From Rattus norvegicus (lineage: Eukaryota > Chordata > Mammalia > Rodentia > Muridae), in contig NC_086031.1 in assembly GCF_036323735.1 (NCBI RefSeq), forward strand, positions 36,452,225 through 36,516,224: a stretch of 64,000 nt of DNA, written 5' to 3'. The notes under the pieces are model-generated. The model was not told where the DNA came from, searched no databases, and saw only the letters and a list, made by a program, of their open reading frames with translations. The translations under genes and the position numbers were made by a program. Of this stretch, positions 23,550-34,564 are shown piece by piece. The number at the start of each line of letters is the position of its first letter. Within the stretch, counting starts at the first letter, position 1.

Positions 23550-24040
23550 TGGTTGTCAATGTGACCAGACCTGGAATCAATTAGAGATCAGTTGCTGAAC
23601 ACAACTGTGAATCATTTGTTGATCAGGTTACGTGAGGGCTGGTGACACATATAAAGAGTCCACCTTCAGCAGGTTGTCAGATGAAAGGAGGTTGGAGGGA
23701 AAAGCCCTGCTCTTGTCTCAACATCTGCATGTCTCTTCGATGAGTCTATCTACCCCATTGCTGCCATCGTCACTGCTGCATTCATTTACTGATAGCAGAC
23801 CTGAGTGTCCAACATGGACTAAAGACCAGCAGCTCTTCAGGTATCATCTCTGCTTCCTGTACCAGGTCTGGATTGTTAAGGAAATACAGTCTCGAAGACT
23901 GAGACACTATCATGCTTTCTGCTTCTCTGGTGTATATGACTACCAAGTCAATGGCAAAAGCCAATGTCATAAATTATCTTGTAGTCAATATTCTTTGAAG
24001 GAGTCTTGAATCTTGTTCACCTAGAGAACCCTATTGCAGG
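23550..24040 (-). mobile_element. Medium-reiterated rodent repeat, 'family C', copy 3
   Basis: On plus it starts GGTTGTCAATGTGACCAGAC, contains CAACATGGACTAAAGACCAG and CAGCTCTTCAGGTATCATCT, and ends CACCTAGAGAACCCTATTGC. It is the reverse of the family C order seen at 12786 and 15718. The 125-codon plus frame (23632-24009) lies entirely inside it and is not a gene. Confidence 0.6.
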
Positions 24041-24182
24041 TTAGATGGCAAGTAAACATCAGATTTGAAGAAATGTCTGTGCCAGTAGGTTAGAGAACCA
24101 TTATCTATCAAGCTTGCAAAGGTACAGGCTGATGTCTAGGATCTGCCGTGCCCTTCAGAGAATGAGAGGGGCTTGCAGAAGT

Positions 24183-24266
24183 GTTCTTTTCTTTTCTTTT
24201 CTCTTTTCTTTCCTTTCCTTTCCTTTCCTTTCCTTTCTTTTCCTTTCCTTTCCTTTTCTTTTTTTT
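24183..24266. repeat. (TTTCC/TTTTC)n pyrimidine tract
   Basis: An 84-bp pure pyrimidine strand, translating to Ser/Phe/Leu runs. Mirror symmetry makes it a possible triplex former. Confidence 0.95.
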
Positions 24267-24721
24267 ACAACTGAGTCTTTGCCTCATTCAACAGAAGTGG
24301 GATACCGAGGAAGTAAGAAAAGAGTCAGCATGCCGGCAGCAATACCTGCCAATACAAAAATAAAGACCCAATCAGTCAAGGGCCATAATTCTGTACAAGT
24401 CCTAAGTTGCTTTTCGACTTTTGAAGTTCTACTTATGGGTAACTGTTACTGTAAACTGAAGTGTGTCTACCCAACACCTGATGTCTGTACTTTAAAGCTC
24501 ACCCTGAGAAAGGCTTCAGACAGCACTGGAACATAGCATAGTTGCCAATAACTAATGAAGACTTTCTATTGGTTTAAATCCATGTCTTAGTAGTGTTCTC
24601 TGATGGATAACACACAATAGAATGGCAAAGAACCTTCCCCTGCACTGGTTTTGCTCTAGAGACTGAATTATCATGGCTGCATATGTTAATTATGATGCAA
24701 ATTAAACTATTATCTTCATCC

Positions 24722-25003
24722 AGGTTCCCCAAAACTGGAGCAGGAGCTTACCCTGATTCTATTCCCTGCCTGTGGATCCTGTTCCCCTAACTGAACTGCC
24801 TTGTCTAGCCACAGTGGAAGAGAATGAGCTTAGCCTGCAGTGACATTAGGTGCCACTGTGGGTTGGTATACAGGGGGAATTCCCCCTTCTCAGAGGTAAA
24901 GTGGATGGGTAGTGGAATGAGGGGTCATGTAAGCTGGGACTAGAAATAGGGGAGCTGTGATCAGAATGTAAAGTAAACAAATTAATGGAAAAAATAAAAT
25001 AAA
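24722..25003 (+). mobile_element. Lx-type L1 3' end with A-rich tail
   Basis: CCAAAACTGGAGCAGGAGC, GATTCTATTCCCTGCCTGTG, CTAACTGAACTGCCTTGTCT and AATTCCCCCTTCTCAGAGG follow the order of the Lx 3' UTR. It ends GTAAACAAATTAATGG with an A-rich tail at 24989-25003. The Nolc1 retropseudogene begins at the end of that tail. Confidence 0.75.
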
Positions 25004-26960
25004 CTGCGAGGTTATTAGCAATCTGTATTCCCTTCATGCTATGCTTTCTTGTGACCAACTTTGGAAATCGGTCAAAGTCAGAGGTGTTACACGGTAGGGT
25101 AATGGATCGATCCTTTCTCTCGAGCCTTATAGCTTCTGTCTATAATCAATCCAACCAAGCACCAGAGAGGAAATTGGAGAAGAATGACTGGTGGCTAAGA
25201 CAGCTAAGGATGAGACACTATCCAATGTTAGACAGCACTGAGGAGGAGGAAACAGCTTAGAAGTCTGCCATACTATCTAGACAGAGCTGGCTTGCAGTGG
25301 CACCTGGAAAGTCTGTAGCCAAAGATGCCTAAAAGAACTAAAAGTCTATCCAGAAGGGAGGTCAGGTTTGCAGAATCTGTAGGCAACCCTTCCTGAGGTG
25401 GCCAAGAGCTTCAATTCTGATTCAGCCTTACAGGACTAAGCATCACCGAAACAGAAGTAAAAGACAATACTTGCACTGGTAAGAGTCCATCCTGAATCCC
25501 ACCTAAATTGCAAGCAGTAGCTGGAGCACAACTACTGAGCCTGAAGCAAAGCCTCGTCTAGCCAGCAGTAGCAGTAGCAACAATGATGATGATGATGATG
25601 ACAATGACGATAGCGATGGTAACGATGATGGGGAGGAGGAGGAGAAGGAGGAGGAGGAGGAGGAGGGAGCTTTCCTCAAGAAGATTGTACTTAATAAGCA
25701 AGTTTTATACCAATGAAAGCATTAGTTAAACCTGCCCAAAAGAGTTGTAGCTTTAAAGATTCTCCAGAAAGGAGGAGGAGGAAGAACAGAGAAACCGAAT
25801 GAAGAAAAGAATCAGGTGCCCAGAGTTCAGTTCCATTGATTTCTGCTCCTGTACCAAAGGGGACCTTGAGAGCTCAACTTCCAAAGACATCTATGAAGCA
25901 GAACCAGCCTGTGTGAGAATGGAAGATAGCATGGCTGAATTTAAAGGGAGTCAGAGAAGGAGACACCAAGGACAGCTAGAGCTGTCATCTCCAAAATACT
26001 AGCAGGCCATTTTCAGTGAAGAAGACAGCAGAGAGCTCTCCGTTCAGTTCAGGCTCTAACAATCCAGAACATCATTCTACTGCCAAGCTGTGGAATCACT
26101 TAAGCAACTTGGCTGTCTCTCTCACGACTTCTGCAGTGAAGGCAGCTGCATCTCCCATGCACCTGCAGACAGTGGCCAGACACCTGAGCAGGAAGGCAGA
26201 CAGGACCTCCTCTGAAGAAACAACAAAAAAAAATTGTGGCAACCGAGAGAGTCCAGGGTAACTGCCAATGCATCTCCTCTCACGGACGGGAGGGGAGAAG
26301 AAAGAGAGGAAGGGAGAGAGAATTAGCTCTCCATTAAGATGAAGACAGCAGGAGATAGTACACCTGCCAAGCAAGCCTCTGCCAGTGAAGAAAAAGCTCA
26401 GAAGCAATTTAGCTCCTGCCCTAAAGAGTCCAGTGAATAGAAAAACAGAGAAGGCCAAGGACAAGGCCATCAGAATTTACAAGCTCCATAGGCAGAGGCA
26501 CACCCGCTGTCCAGAATGCAAGAATAGATAAGGAAAGAGCAACCAAGGAAGACGAGTGAAAGACAGAGTAGTGTTGAGCCCAGGTCCTGAAGAGAAGTGG
26601 GGACAGAATGAGGAAGCAGAGACTCCTAAAGCTGAGGAAGTTGAGCTCCAGTCTCACAAAATGACTGTATAAAGAAGGAATGGCAAAGTGGGGGATGGGA
26701 GCACTTTCCTTATTCTGAAGTATGAGACAAGAGGAATTTGAGAATTCATGTGTGGCAGACAACTCCTTTGGTGAAGAGCAAGGTGTATGTGGAGAGAGGT
26801 GAGCAAGGCAATTTGAATCTCAAGTTCACTAAAGTGCTCCTGGGATGGGAGAATCAAGAGGTGAGCATCAATGAGGAGAGTCCATTTCTGCTCACAAGTC
26901 TGTCAGCACAGGACCTGGGTGGGCTGATCCTTGAAAAAGCAAAGATGATGATGAGAGGTC
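25004..26960 (+). pseudogene. Nolc1-ps: Nolc1 (Nopp140) processed pseudogene
   Basis: This is an intronless, heavily mutated copy of the Nolc1 mRNA. Nolc1 encodes a Ser/Lys/acidic-rich nucleolar and Cajal-body chaperone of box C/D and H/ACA snoRNPs. Seen here: near 25004-25060 a match to the N-terminal LisH-like start (CTGCGAGG...CTGTATTCCCTT), PERKL at 25163-25176, an acidic run at 25577-25672 where Nolc1 has Ser/Asp/Glu repeats, CAGAGACTCCTAAAGC-type sequence near 26610, VADNSF at 26752-26769 and LKFTK at 26819-26833, all in mRNA order. About 1.95 kb spans a roughly 2.1 kb coding region. Many stops and frameshifts break it. The 5' UTR is absent, the 3' boundary is uncertain and no duplication was found. 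It is dead as a protein gene. Confidence 0.85.
25577..25672 (+). repeat. GAT/GAG triplet-rich acidic tract
   Basis: GATGATGATGAT passes into GAGGAGGAG units. In the Nolc1 reading frame this gives Asp then Glu runs, like the acidic clusters of the parent protein, possibly lengthened by slippage. Confidence 0.85.
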
Positions 26961-27166
26961 ACTCATTTCTGGTGGACGCAGAAACTCAGTTTTCTTAGGA
27001 GAAGGTCTTGGTAAGGACATTTTAGAGCAGGTCTAATGAGTGAGGCTTCTTTCTTGGTACAGATTCATTTTGAGTGATGTTGACCATCAGGAAGAAAGAT
27101 TTGCGAAATATTGTTTTGGAAGACATGTTAGTTGTCAATTCCTTCTTCCTGTTCTGCGAATGTCTA

Positions 27167-27293
27167 TATAATGTGAAGTTATTTTTTTTCTTTTTTTTTT
27201 TCAGAGCTGGGGACCGAACCCAGGGCCTTGCACTTGGTAGGCAAGTGCTCTACCACTGAGCTAAATCCCCAACCCCTATAATGTGAAGTTATT
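27167..27293 (-). mobile_element. ID SINE with 17-bp duplication
   Basis: The body at 27184-27276 is an inverted ID: a T-rich tail, CAGAGCTGGGGACCGAACCC, then CCACTGAGCTAAATCCCCAA. The direct repeats TATAATGTGAAGTTATT at 27167-27183 and 27277-27293 are identical. Parts of a plus frame at 27074-27259 are translated ID sequence. Confidence 0.95.
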
Positions 27294-27734
27294 AAATGTT
27301 TCATATTAAATCATTTTGCACTGGTTTTTCTGTGACATTCACAGATGACTTTCACAGATGGGGCCTGAGCTATTGCCTAAGGCTGAACAAAATTCTACAA
27401 GTGAGAATTTTTCTAATTGGAGGAGTCTCCCCATATGAGCACATGCAACCACATTTGATCTCTTTATCCCTCAAAGCCTTGGTCAAGGGACCACTAATAT
27501 TTTGCTCTATTTGTCTGTCAGGCATCCACTCTCCTCATTCCCCTGGTCTGGGACTGAGATTTTCAGTTGCTAGAATGGATCTACCATCTTGGGGCATAAA
27601 AATTATGCTCTGTGGAACATAACAACCTATAAAACTGACAGGAAAATTATAATGCGGTATGAATGCTGTGTATTGTTCTAACTATGTTGCTTTCTATAAA
27701 TGTTATTTCTATCATTATTGCCATGATTGTAGCA
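27294..27734. other. Unassigned DNA
   Basis: A 108-codon open stretch at 27296-27622 has no recognised domain and normal AT-rich composition. No repeat is visible. Confidence 0.45.
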
Positions 27735-28189
27735 TTTTTTATTTTTTTTAAATTTTTTATTATATATTTCTTTACTTACATTTCAAAGGTTATTCCCCTT
27801 CCTGGTTTTCTGTCCATAAGCCCCCATTCCCTCCCCTATTCCTACCCCATATGGGTATTCCCCCTATACATCAACCTTATTGCTCTCCTCCATATTCCCC
27901 TGCACTGGGGGGGGGGGGGATCTAGCCTTGGAAAGACCAAGGATTTTCTCTTCCACTGGTGCCCCAACAAGGCTATTCTCTGCTACATATGCAGTTGGAG
28001 CCCTGGATCAGTCCATGTATAGTCTTTTGGTAGTGGTTTAATCCCTGGAAGCTCAGGTTGGTTGGCATTGTTCTGTTTATGGGGTTGCAAGCTCCTTAAA
28101 CTCTTTCAATACTTCCTCTAATTCCTCACAAGGGGGTGCAATTCTCAGTTCAGTGGTTTGCAGCTAGCATTCACCTCTTTTTTTATTTT
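27735..28189 (-). mobile_element. 5'-truncated L1 (3' UTR only)
   Basis: On plus, a T-rich start is followed by TTACATTTCAAAGGTTATTC, a C-rich block, a 13-G run near 27907, TGGTGCCCCAACAAGG and CAGTTCAGTGGTTTGCAGC. This is the inverted 3' end of a rat L1 about 430 bp long. A probable 11-bp duplication (TTTTTTATTTT) lies at 27735-27745 and 28179-28189, though low complexity weakens it. Confidence 0.9.
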
Positions 28190-28953
28190 AAAGCAGAGTT
28201 TGTTGCCAGTGAAAGCATTTTCAAGAGCATGACTATTACTATTGATACATTATGTCCTGGTTGGCATTTTCTTGTTTTTAACACTGTCAAGAAAAAAATG
28301 ACATGAATTTTAGAAGCAAAAAAGAAAAGTGTCCCCTTAAATCAATGCCTAACTCTTGGTTTCTTCACACCCATTGCCAGTGGCTTGCTACTTAGAGGAT
28401 TAAAGTCATTATTCTTTATTTTTCTCCAAAGAGAACACAGCCTTCTCATACAGGTTACAATTGACACAGAATACAAATCACTAATTGGTTAGTGTTTCTA
28501 CCCTGGCATTGCATGGATGAAGACTTGGCTGTTCAAATAACACCTCAGTTCCCAGTTCTCAGATGGCTGTCACCTTCACACCGAGTCCTGGACCCCAGCC
28601 CATGGCATGCATGCCCAGTTTTAGGGTAACTCGTCCTTCTTCATTTAACCAAATGGAGAAAAATCACTTTCTGACATGCCCAGAGTCCATGTTAGTAATA
28701 ATAAAATGAGATGTTTTCATGTGTACAAAACATGGATTTGGCATGGGACTTGTTTTAAATGCTGAAAGTAAGAGGAAGTATTGACAATAAGAAAAAAGCT
28801 GAGGACCTGTATGAGTGGGGGCCAAGGTCAGCTTAACTACCAACATGACTTTGGTCTGTTTTAAAGTAATATAATTATCACTCTTTTATAGTAAATATTT
28901 TCCTGCCAAAATAACCAGTATTCTCTGGAGAAACATAATAATTGGCTTGTATA
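28190..28953. other. Unassigned DNA
   Basis: Nothing recognisable. The short minus frame at 28664-28846 has no motif. Confidence 0.5.
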
Positions 28954-28954
28954 A

Positions 28955-29027
<73 letters not shown>

Positions 29028-29120
29028 CAAAAACAGAGACAGAAACAGAGAGAGGCAGAAAGATAGAGACATAAACACAGAGACAGATAGACAGAGAGAG
29101 AGAGAGACAGACAGACAGAG
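28954..29120. repeat. (AC)n-(GA)n-(GACA)n compound microsatellite
   Basis: AC units at 28954-28982, GA to about 29021, then mixed AGAC/AGAGA units. Several long frames on both strands here are repeat translations. Confidence 0.95.
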
Positions 29121-29334
29121 GAAGAAATATATAAGGAACAAGCTTTCATGGTGTGATGACTATCATTTATGAAGGAAATAGGTCGTCATAAGTGTCTCAC
29201 TCCTCAGGGTGTTCAGAGTAACCCAGCAAATGTTACTGTGATGGTGCTTCTTAGTTCAAATCACTAGAAATCTAAGGCAGGATCTTCCTTTCCAAAGCAT
29301 TGGCCAGTATTATGTTTTAAAAGATAAATATCCC

Positions 29335-29655
29335 CAGTAGGTTCTGTGTTTTACGTATGGAGTCCAGCTAGTGGTGCTATTTGAGAGGACTGTAGAATGT
29401 TTTGGAGGCAGAACCTACAGAAGGAAGTGGGTCACTAAGGGGAGTTTTTGGAGTTTTAGAACTGGACGCATTAATGTGTCTCTTTTGTGCTTCCTGTGTG
29501 TGAATAAATTGTGATCTCTCTGCTTTCAGGTTAGCTTTGTTCTCCTGCTGCTATAATGGGCCATATCACTCTGAAACTGGGGGGCAAAATAAACTGTCAC
29601 CTCTAAATTGCTTTGTGTAGAGGTATTCTAATACAACAACAAAATAGAAACTAAG
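29335..29655 (+). mobile_element. 'Family D'-like medium-reiterated repeat
   Basis: GTGGTGCTATTTGAGAGGAC, TTTTGGAGGCAGAACCTACA, CTTCCTGTGTGTGAATAAAT and CAAAATAAACTGTCACCTC follow the order of a common rodent element related to 9241-9530. Confidence 0.5.
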
Positions 29656-29972
29656 AAATTAGAACTTTTAGGCACAGAGTTGGAAACATAATTTTAGAGA
29701 TAGTGTAATCAATAAGAGATGCAATGTTGATCTATCTCTGGTTTGATTAAATATTTTACCCTTCTCTGTCCACATAATAAGCACTGTGGAAACTGCATCA
29801 AAGGCTATTCCTATGGCCATATATATTATTTGCCCAAGGGTATTAATGAGTGACTCTTTTAATATTAGGACATGTAGTTCATCTTTCAGATTATAAATTA
29901 TTGATTCAGTAGGGGGTAAGTTAAAATATTTGTAGAGAAATTGATCAGAGCATAGCCTTAGCCTTTCTTTTT

Positions 29973-30101
29973 AAAATAATATTTGGGGGTTGGGGATTTA
30001 GCTCAGTGGTAGAGCGCTTGCTTAGGAAGCGCAAGGCCCTGCGTTCGGTCCCCAGCTCCGAAAAAAAGAACCAAAAAATAAAATAAAATAAAATAATATT
30101 T
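29973..30101 (+). mobile_element. ID SINE with 12-bp duplication and recognisable Pol III boxes
   Basis: The body at 29985-30089 begins GGGGGTTGGGGATTTAGCTC. The A-box (TAGCTCAGTGG) is at 29999-30009 and the B-box (GCGTTCGGTCC) at 30041-30051, with one change from the usual GGTTC. An A-rich, AAAT-repeating tail follows. AAAATAATATTT is repeated at 29973-29984 and 30090-30101. It resembles the tRNA-Ala-derived 5' domain of BC1 RNA but lacks the unique BC1 3' part, so it is an ID copy. Confidence 0.95.
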
Positions 30102-30119
30102 GTATTTTTGTGGAGGAGA

Positions 30120-30475
30120 GTGGGCATATGTGTGTGTGTGTGGAGTGGGTATGTGTCTGAAAGAGGGTCATATATGTGTGGAGGTATGTTTGTGTGTGTG
30201 CACATTTGTATGAAGGGCACTGTGCATAAGTGAAGTTAAGAGGACAACCTTGAGTGTTAACACTCTCTTTCCCTCCTGTTAGATACAGACTTCTTCATTC
30301 AGTGCTGCATATGTCAGGTTATATGGCCATGAGTGTGCGGTGAATCTCCTTTTGTCTATGACAGAATTTTAGGATCACAGGCACTATGGTTAGATTTAAG
30401 TGGATTCTAGGGATTTGAACTCAGGTATGCATGCTTGCATGGGGAACCTTTATTCCACTGAGCCATATAAGCAGC
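30120..30475 (-). mobile_element. Composite SINE (RSINE1/B4-like), inverted
   Basis: A GT-rich left side and AGGACAACCTTGAGTGTTAA are followed by AGGATCACAGGCACTATGG and an inverted head, GATTTGAACTCAGGTATGC...CCACTGAGCCATATAAGCAG. Confidence 0.65.
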
Positions 30476-31176
30476 CCAGAGATAATATGACTTAGTTAAT
30501 TATATCTTCTCCTTTTACTTCTTTTGCTAAGCTTCCCCTTTCTTTGCCTAGGGCTCTACAAGACAGCTAACAATCTTTCATTAAACACACTATTTTCTCC
30601 AATGCCCATGAGTTCCAATCTCCAGATCTTAAGGTATGAAATTGTTATCTACCAAAGTGTTATCTGTATTTATAGCTCTCCTGAGATGCATGCGGCACTG
30701 CCAGATTGGACATGCCTGAAAATCTAGACAATTTTCTGTCTCATGATTCTAGGGTTCTTACTAGCCATTACATAAAAGCATTGGCCTTTTCAAAAGCTAG
30801 ATAAGCCATGAAAGTAATGCCAAATTCAATGTCTCTTTTTCCTGTTATCTCTTTGACTACTTATGCTAGTTTTATGTCCCAAATTTCTAGTTTCTCTGGC
30901 TCATGGTCTTTTCTATCCATCTATTTCCTTTAGTTAATGTGGTTCATCAGTTACCACAGACAAATTCAATGACATTTCAGTATTGTGAGACTATCTATTC
31001 AGTATCCACTCAGACACAGGCTCATTTTCCCTGGCTTTGTAGGAATTCTGTGCTTTTCAGTTGTCCTGGCAGCAAGGATAGTCAGTGTTCTATGTGATCC
31101 AGAGAATGGTCTACATGGGTTTCCATGAGTGAGTTACTAAATATATAACAATTCAACCTTAAAGAGTATTAAGATA
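30476..31176. other. Unassigned DNA
   Basis: Two short plus frames (30524-30727 and 30903-31097) have no motif. No repeat is recognised. Confidence 0.5.
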
Positions 31177-31180
31177 AATC

Positions 31181-31206
<26 letters not shown>
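31177..31206. repeat. (TA)n microsatellite
   Basis: About 13 TA units, followed by irregular GATA-like sequence to about 31330. A weak resemblance to the middle of family C exists but I do not annotate it. Confidence 0.9.
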
Positions 31207-31211
<5 letters not shown>

Positions 31212-32050
31212 TTAAGTAGATAAATGGTATACAGTTGGTTGATAGGTGGGTGATATATAATATGTGATAGTTGATAGTATACAAGAAGAGAGATGATAGA
31301 GACATCTATATAACAGATAGAGATAATATTCTCAGATTGGCTCACAACATCCTTCAGAAACTGCTAGGGAATTTGGGACAGTAAGCTGGAGTTCCCAATT
31401 AAGCTTTCTGTCCACTAATGAGCTTTCCACAGCTGAACTTCTGGCTTCTCTCTCCCACTGCAGACACTTTTCTATCATGAGATAAACAAGAGTAATTTCT
31501 GTTGGAAATAGTTTAGTTTAGAGCTTTTCTTGGGGATTCATTGCTTTTATTTTTGGATGCTCTGCTAGTCTCCTTCCTAGCCCCAGAATTAGAAGGTACA
31601 GCCTATCCCCAGATAAAGGGGTTTGGAGAACAGGTTAAACTGGCTTGAGTCTGAAATGGACAGCCTAGTCTAGCTCCAGAGCCATCATCTCTTAGAGCAC
31701 AAACAACACATTGAAATTTACCAATATAATGTGAGCCATCTGAATCACTACAAGTGTTTAGCCTTCTAGGAGGGCCTATCAACTCCAGCTAATGGCTAGC
31801 TCTCTGAGACAGTAAGCTGTGTTATTGTTTCATGCTAAGTGACTCATGTTGGCTTAGTGGCTAGTTTTTTGTGGTATGTATCTAGTTTGACATCAGGAAG
31901 TTTTAAAGTAATTGCAGATGGAGTCTTCCCTCATGTTCAGTAACTTGTAAATCGAGGAACTGAAATTTCATGTCATCAATTACTGCTCAAAAGAATTGGA
32001 TTTTGGCTGTGGAGATTGTTGAACAAAGTTCAAGTCTCAGAAATCCACAT
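31207..32050. other. Unassigned DNA
   Basis: No gene is seen. It runs up to the left duplication arm of the following L1. Confidence 0.45.
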
Positions 32051-32438
32051 AAAAATACACATTAAGAGTTCCCTGCACCCAAACCCATGGGGGAGAGAGC
32101 TGGGACCTCAGAAGTGTGGATACTCCTGAGAAGTCAGAGGAGAATACCCTCTGCCAACAGTCCAGACCCAAGAGGAAATCACATAGTGCCAACTGTGCCC
32201 GAGGGGTGCAAGGACCTACAAGAGCAATCAGGGGCAGGACCCTTTGATTCCTGCCCATGCCTAGAGATGGAAGACAGTCTCCAGGAGCACTAGCACAGCT
32301 GAGAGCAGCGCACCTGTTCTCAGAAAAGGCTGAAAGAAAACAGGAAAACAGTTCTACAGGAGTGCTGACATATAGGCCTACAGCAGGGCCAAGTCACTCC
32401 CATAAACAGGAAGACAAGCAAACACCAGAGACAACCCA

Positions 32439-33462
32439 ATGGCTAGAGGCAAGCACAATAATCTAATCAACAGCAACCAAGACTACTTGGCATCTTCAGA
32501 GCCCAGTTCTCCCACCAAAGAAAAGACATTTTTTGATAAGGATGGGGGACTTTAAGAAAGACATAAAGAACTCCCTTAGAGAAATGCAGGAAAGCACAAG
32601 TAAACAAATAGAAGCTGTTAGAGAGGAAACACAAAAATCACTGAAAGAATTACAGGAAAACACAACCAAACAGGTGAAGGAATTGAAAATGGAAATAGAA
32701 ACGGTAAAGGAAGCACTGGACATAGAAAACCAAAGGAAGAGACAAGGAGGCATATACCCAAGCATCACCAACAGAATACAAGAGATAGAAGAGAGAATCT
32801 CAGGGACAGAAGATCCCACAAAAAACATCGACACGACTGTCAAAGATCATGTAAAACGCAAAACTCTCCTAGCCCAAAGCATACAGGAAATCCAGGACAC
32901 AATGAGAAGATCAAACCTAAGGAAAATAGGTATGGAAGAAAGTAAAGGCTCCAAACTTAAGGTGCCAGTAAATATATTCAACAAAATTATAGAAGAAAAC
33001 TTCCCTAACCTAAAGTAAGAGATGCCCATACAAATACAAGAAGCCTACAGAACTCCAAATAGATTGGACCAGAAGAGAAATTCTTCCCATCACATAATAG
33101 TTAAAACAGCAAATGCACAAAACAAAGAAAGAATATTAAAAGCAGTAAGGAAAAATGGTCAAGTGACATATAAAGGCAAACCTATAAGAATTACACCAGA
33201 CTTCTCACCAGAGAGTATGAAAGCCAGAAGATCCTGAACAGATGTCATACAGACCCTAAGAGAACACAAATGCCAGCCCAGGTTACTGTATCCAGCAAAA
33301 CTCTCAATTAACATAGATGGAGAAACCAAGATATTCCATGACAAAACCAAATTTATGCAATATCTTTCTACAAATCCAGGCCTACAAAGGATAATAGAAG
33401 GAGAACTCCAACACAAGGAGAGAAACTACACCATACAGAAACAAGAATATAATTTCCTTGCA
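32439..33462 (+). pseudogene. L1 ORF1 remnant
   Basis: ORF1 is the RNA-binding, trimeric chaperone of the L1 RNP. An ATG at 32439 opens a Met-Ala-Arg-Gly-Lys start, and the frame is lost near 32548 in a G-run. The next frame runs to a stop at 33015-33017 and covers the Lys/Glu-rich coiled-coil (roughly the first 80 residues) and the start of the RNA-recognition domain. After it 33022-33237 encodes the C-terminal part (RTPNRLDQKRNSS, ITPDFSPE), ending in a TGA where a Trp codon is expected. The same frame resumes and runs on toward ORF2. Confidence 0.9.
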
Positions 33463-34006
33463 ATGAAACCAAAAGAGAGAGAAAGAAACATAATTCCACC
33501 TCTAACAACGAAAATAACTGGAAGCAACAATCACTATTCCATAATATCTCTCAACATCAATGGACTCCATTCCCTAATAAAAAGACATAGACTAACAAAC
33601 TGGATACGTAATGAGGACCCAGCCTTTTGCTGCATGCAGGAAACACACCTCAGAGACAAAGACAGACACTACCTCAGAGTAAATGGCTGGAAAACAATTT
33701 TCCAAGCAAATGGCCTGAAGAAACAAGCTGGAGTCACCATTCTAATATCAAATAAAATTGACTTTCAACCAAGAGTCATAAGGAAGGACACTTCATACTT
33801 ATCAAAGGAAAAATCCACCAAGATGAACTCTCAATCCTAAATATCTATGCTCCAAATGCAAGAGCACCTACATTCATAAAAGAAACTGTACTAAAGCGCA
33901 AAGTACACATTGCACATCACACAATAATAGTAGGAGATTTCAGCACTCCACTCTCATCACTGGATAGATCAAGGAAACAGAAATTAAACAGAAACATAGA
34001 GAAATT
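33463..34006 (+). pseudogene. L1 ORF2 remnant, endonuclease part
   Basis: ORF2 encodes the endonuclease and reverse transcriptase. An ATG at 33463 opens MKPKERERN. Endonuclease motifs SLNINGL and CMQETHL (the catalytic Asn and Glu regions) are visible. The frame stops at 33840 after a small indel near 33770, and recognisable sequence goes on in another frame, through a VGDF motif near 33930, to the LTR insertion point. ORF1 and ORF2 residues are read in one frame across 33355-33840. Confidence 0.9.
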
Positions 34007-34564
34007 TTTGGTTTGCCCTGGAGTTATCTGTATTTTGATGATAATTCCACTGCCGCAAGTACAGCTTCCTAGTCATGTACTCAGGAATTAAGTGACTCCA
34101 CTAGTACCTTCTCCCTATTGAATTTGTAAAATACAGGTGAGGGGCAGGTGCAGGATAGAAAGAAGTTTGAAGGAAGAGGAGGAATCTGGAACAGAAAGGA
34201 CAGAGGTGTGGGGAGGAGAGAAGCCGCGGCAGGGGAATGGGGGCTGACGTTAAGATTCTTCTCTGTGTATTTATAGGTTGTTATTAATGCTCTTAAGGGA
34301 TGGATGGTACTGGGCTCTGTATGTTTAGGTGGGCAATTATACTTTACCAACTGTGTCAAAGATTGTTGTGTTGTGTGTTCTTTTATGTGACGATTTGAGT
34401 GTAGGAAAGTGTGCGGTGGCTGGAGACAGTGGGCTGCCATGGAGTCGGGATGTGTTTCCACCAAGATAGCCAGCAAATATCTTAGGGCACTGTAGTGTGG
34501 ACCTAGAGGGATAAAAGACAACCATACTTTTTTTAATTTTTATATTTTTACAACAACAGAAACT
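34001..34564 (+). mobile_element. Solo LTR (class II ERV-like), copy 2, inserted in L1
   Basis: The LTR is 34007-34558. It matches 4199-4760 from end to end. Its first bases are TTTGG where copy 1 has TGTGG, and it ends ACAACAACA. Flanks GAAATT (34001-34006) and GAAACT (34559-34564) agree at five of six positions, and uninterrupted L1 sequence would read GAAACT, so the target site is clear. Six-base duplications are typical of class II elements. No internal retroviral sequence is present, as expected after LTR-LTR recombination. Confidence 0.88.

Noticed and set aside
23632..24009. 125-codon gene
   Set aside because: The frame lies wholly inside a family C interspersed repeat and has no domain.
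26016..26470. Ser/Thr-rich and Leu/Phe-rich small genes
   Set aside because: They are fragments and antisense readings of the Nolc1 pseudogene.
29985..30089. tRNA-Ala or BC1 gene
   Set aside because: The sequence fits an ID SINE with an A-rich tail and target duplication. There is no intact acceptor stem and no BC1-specific 3' domain.
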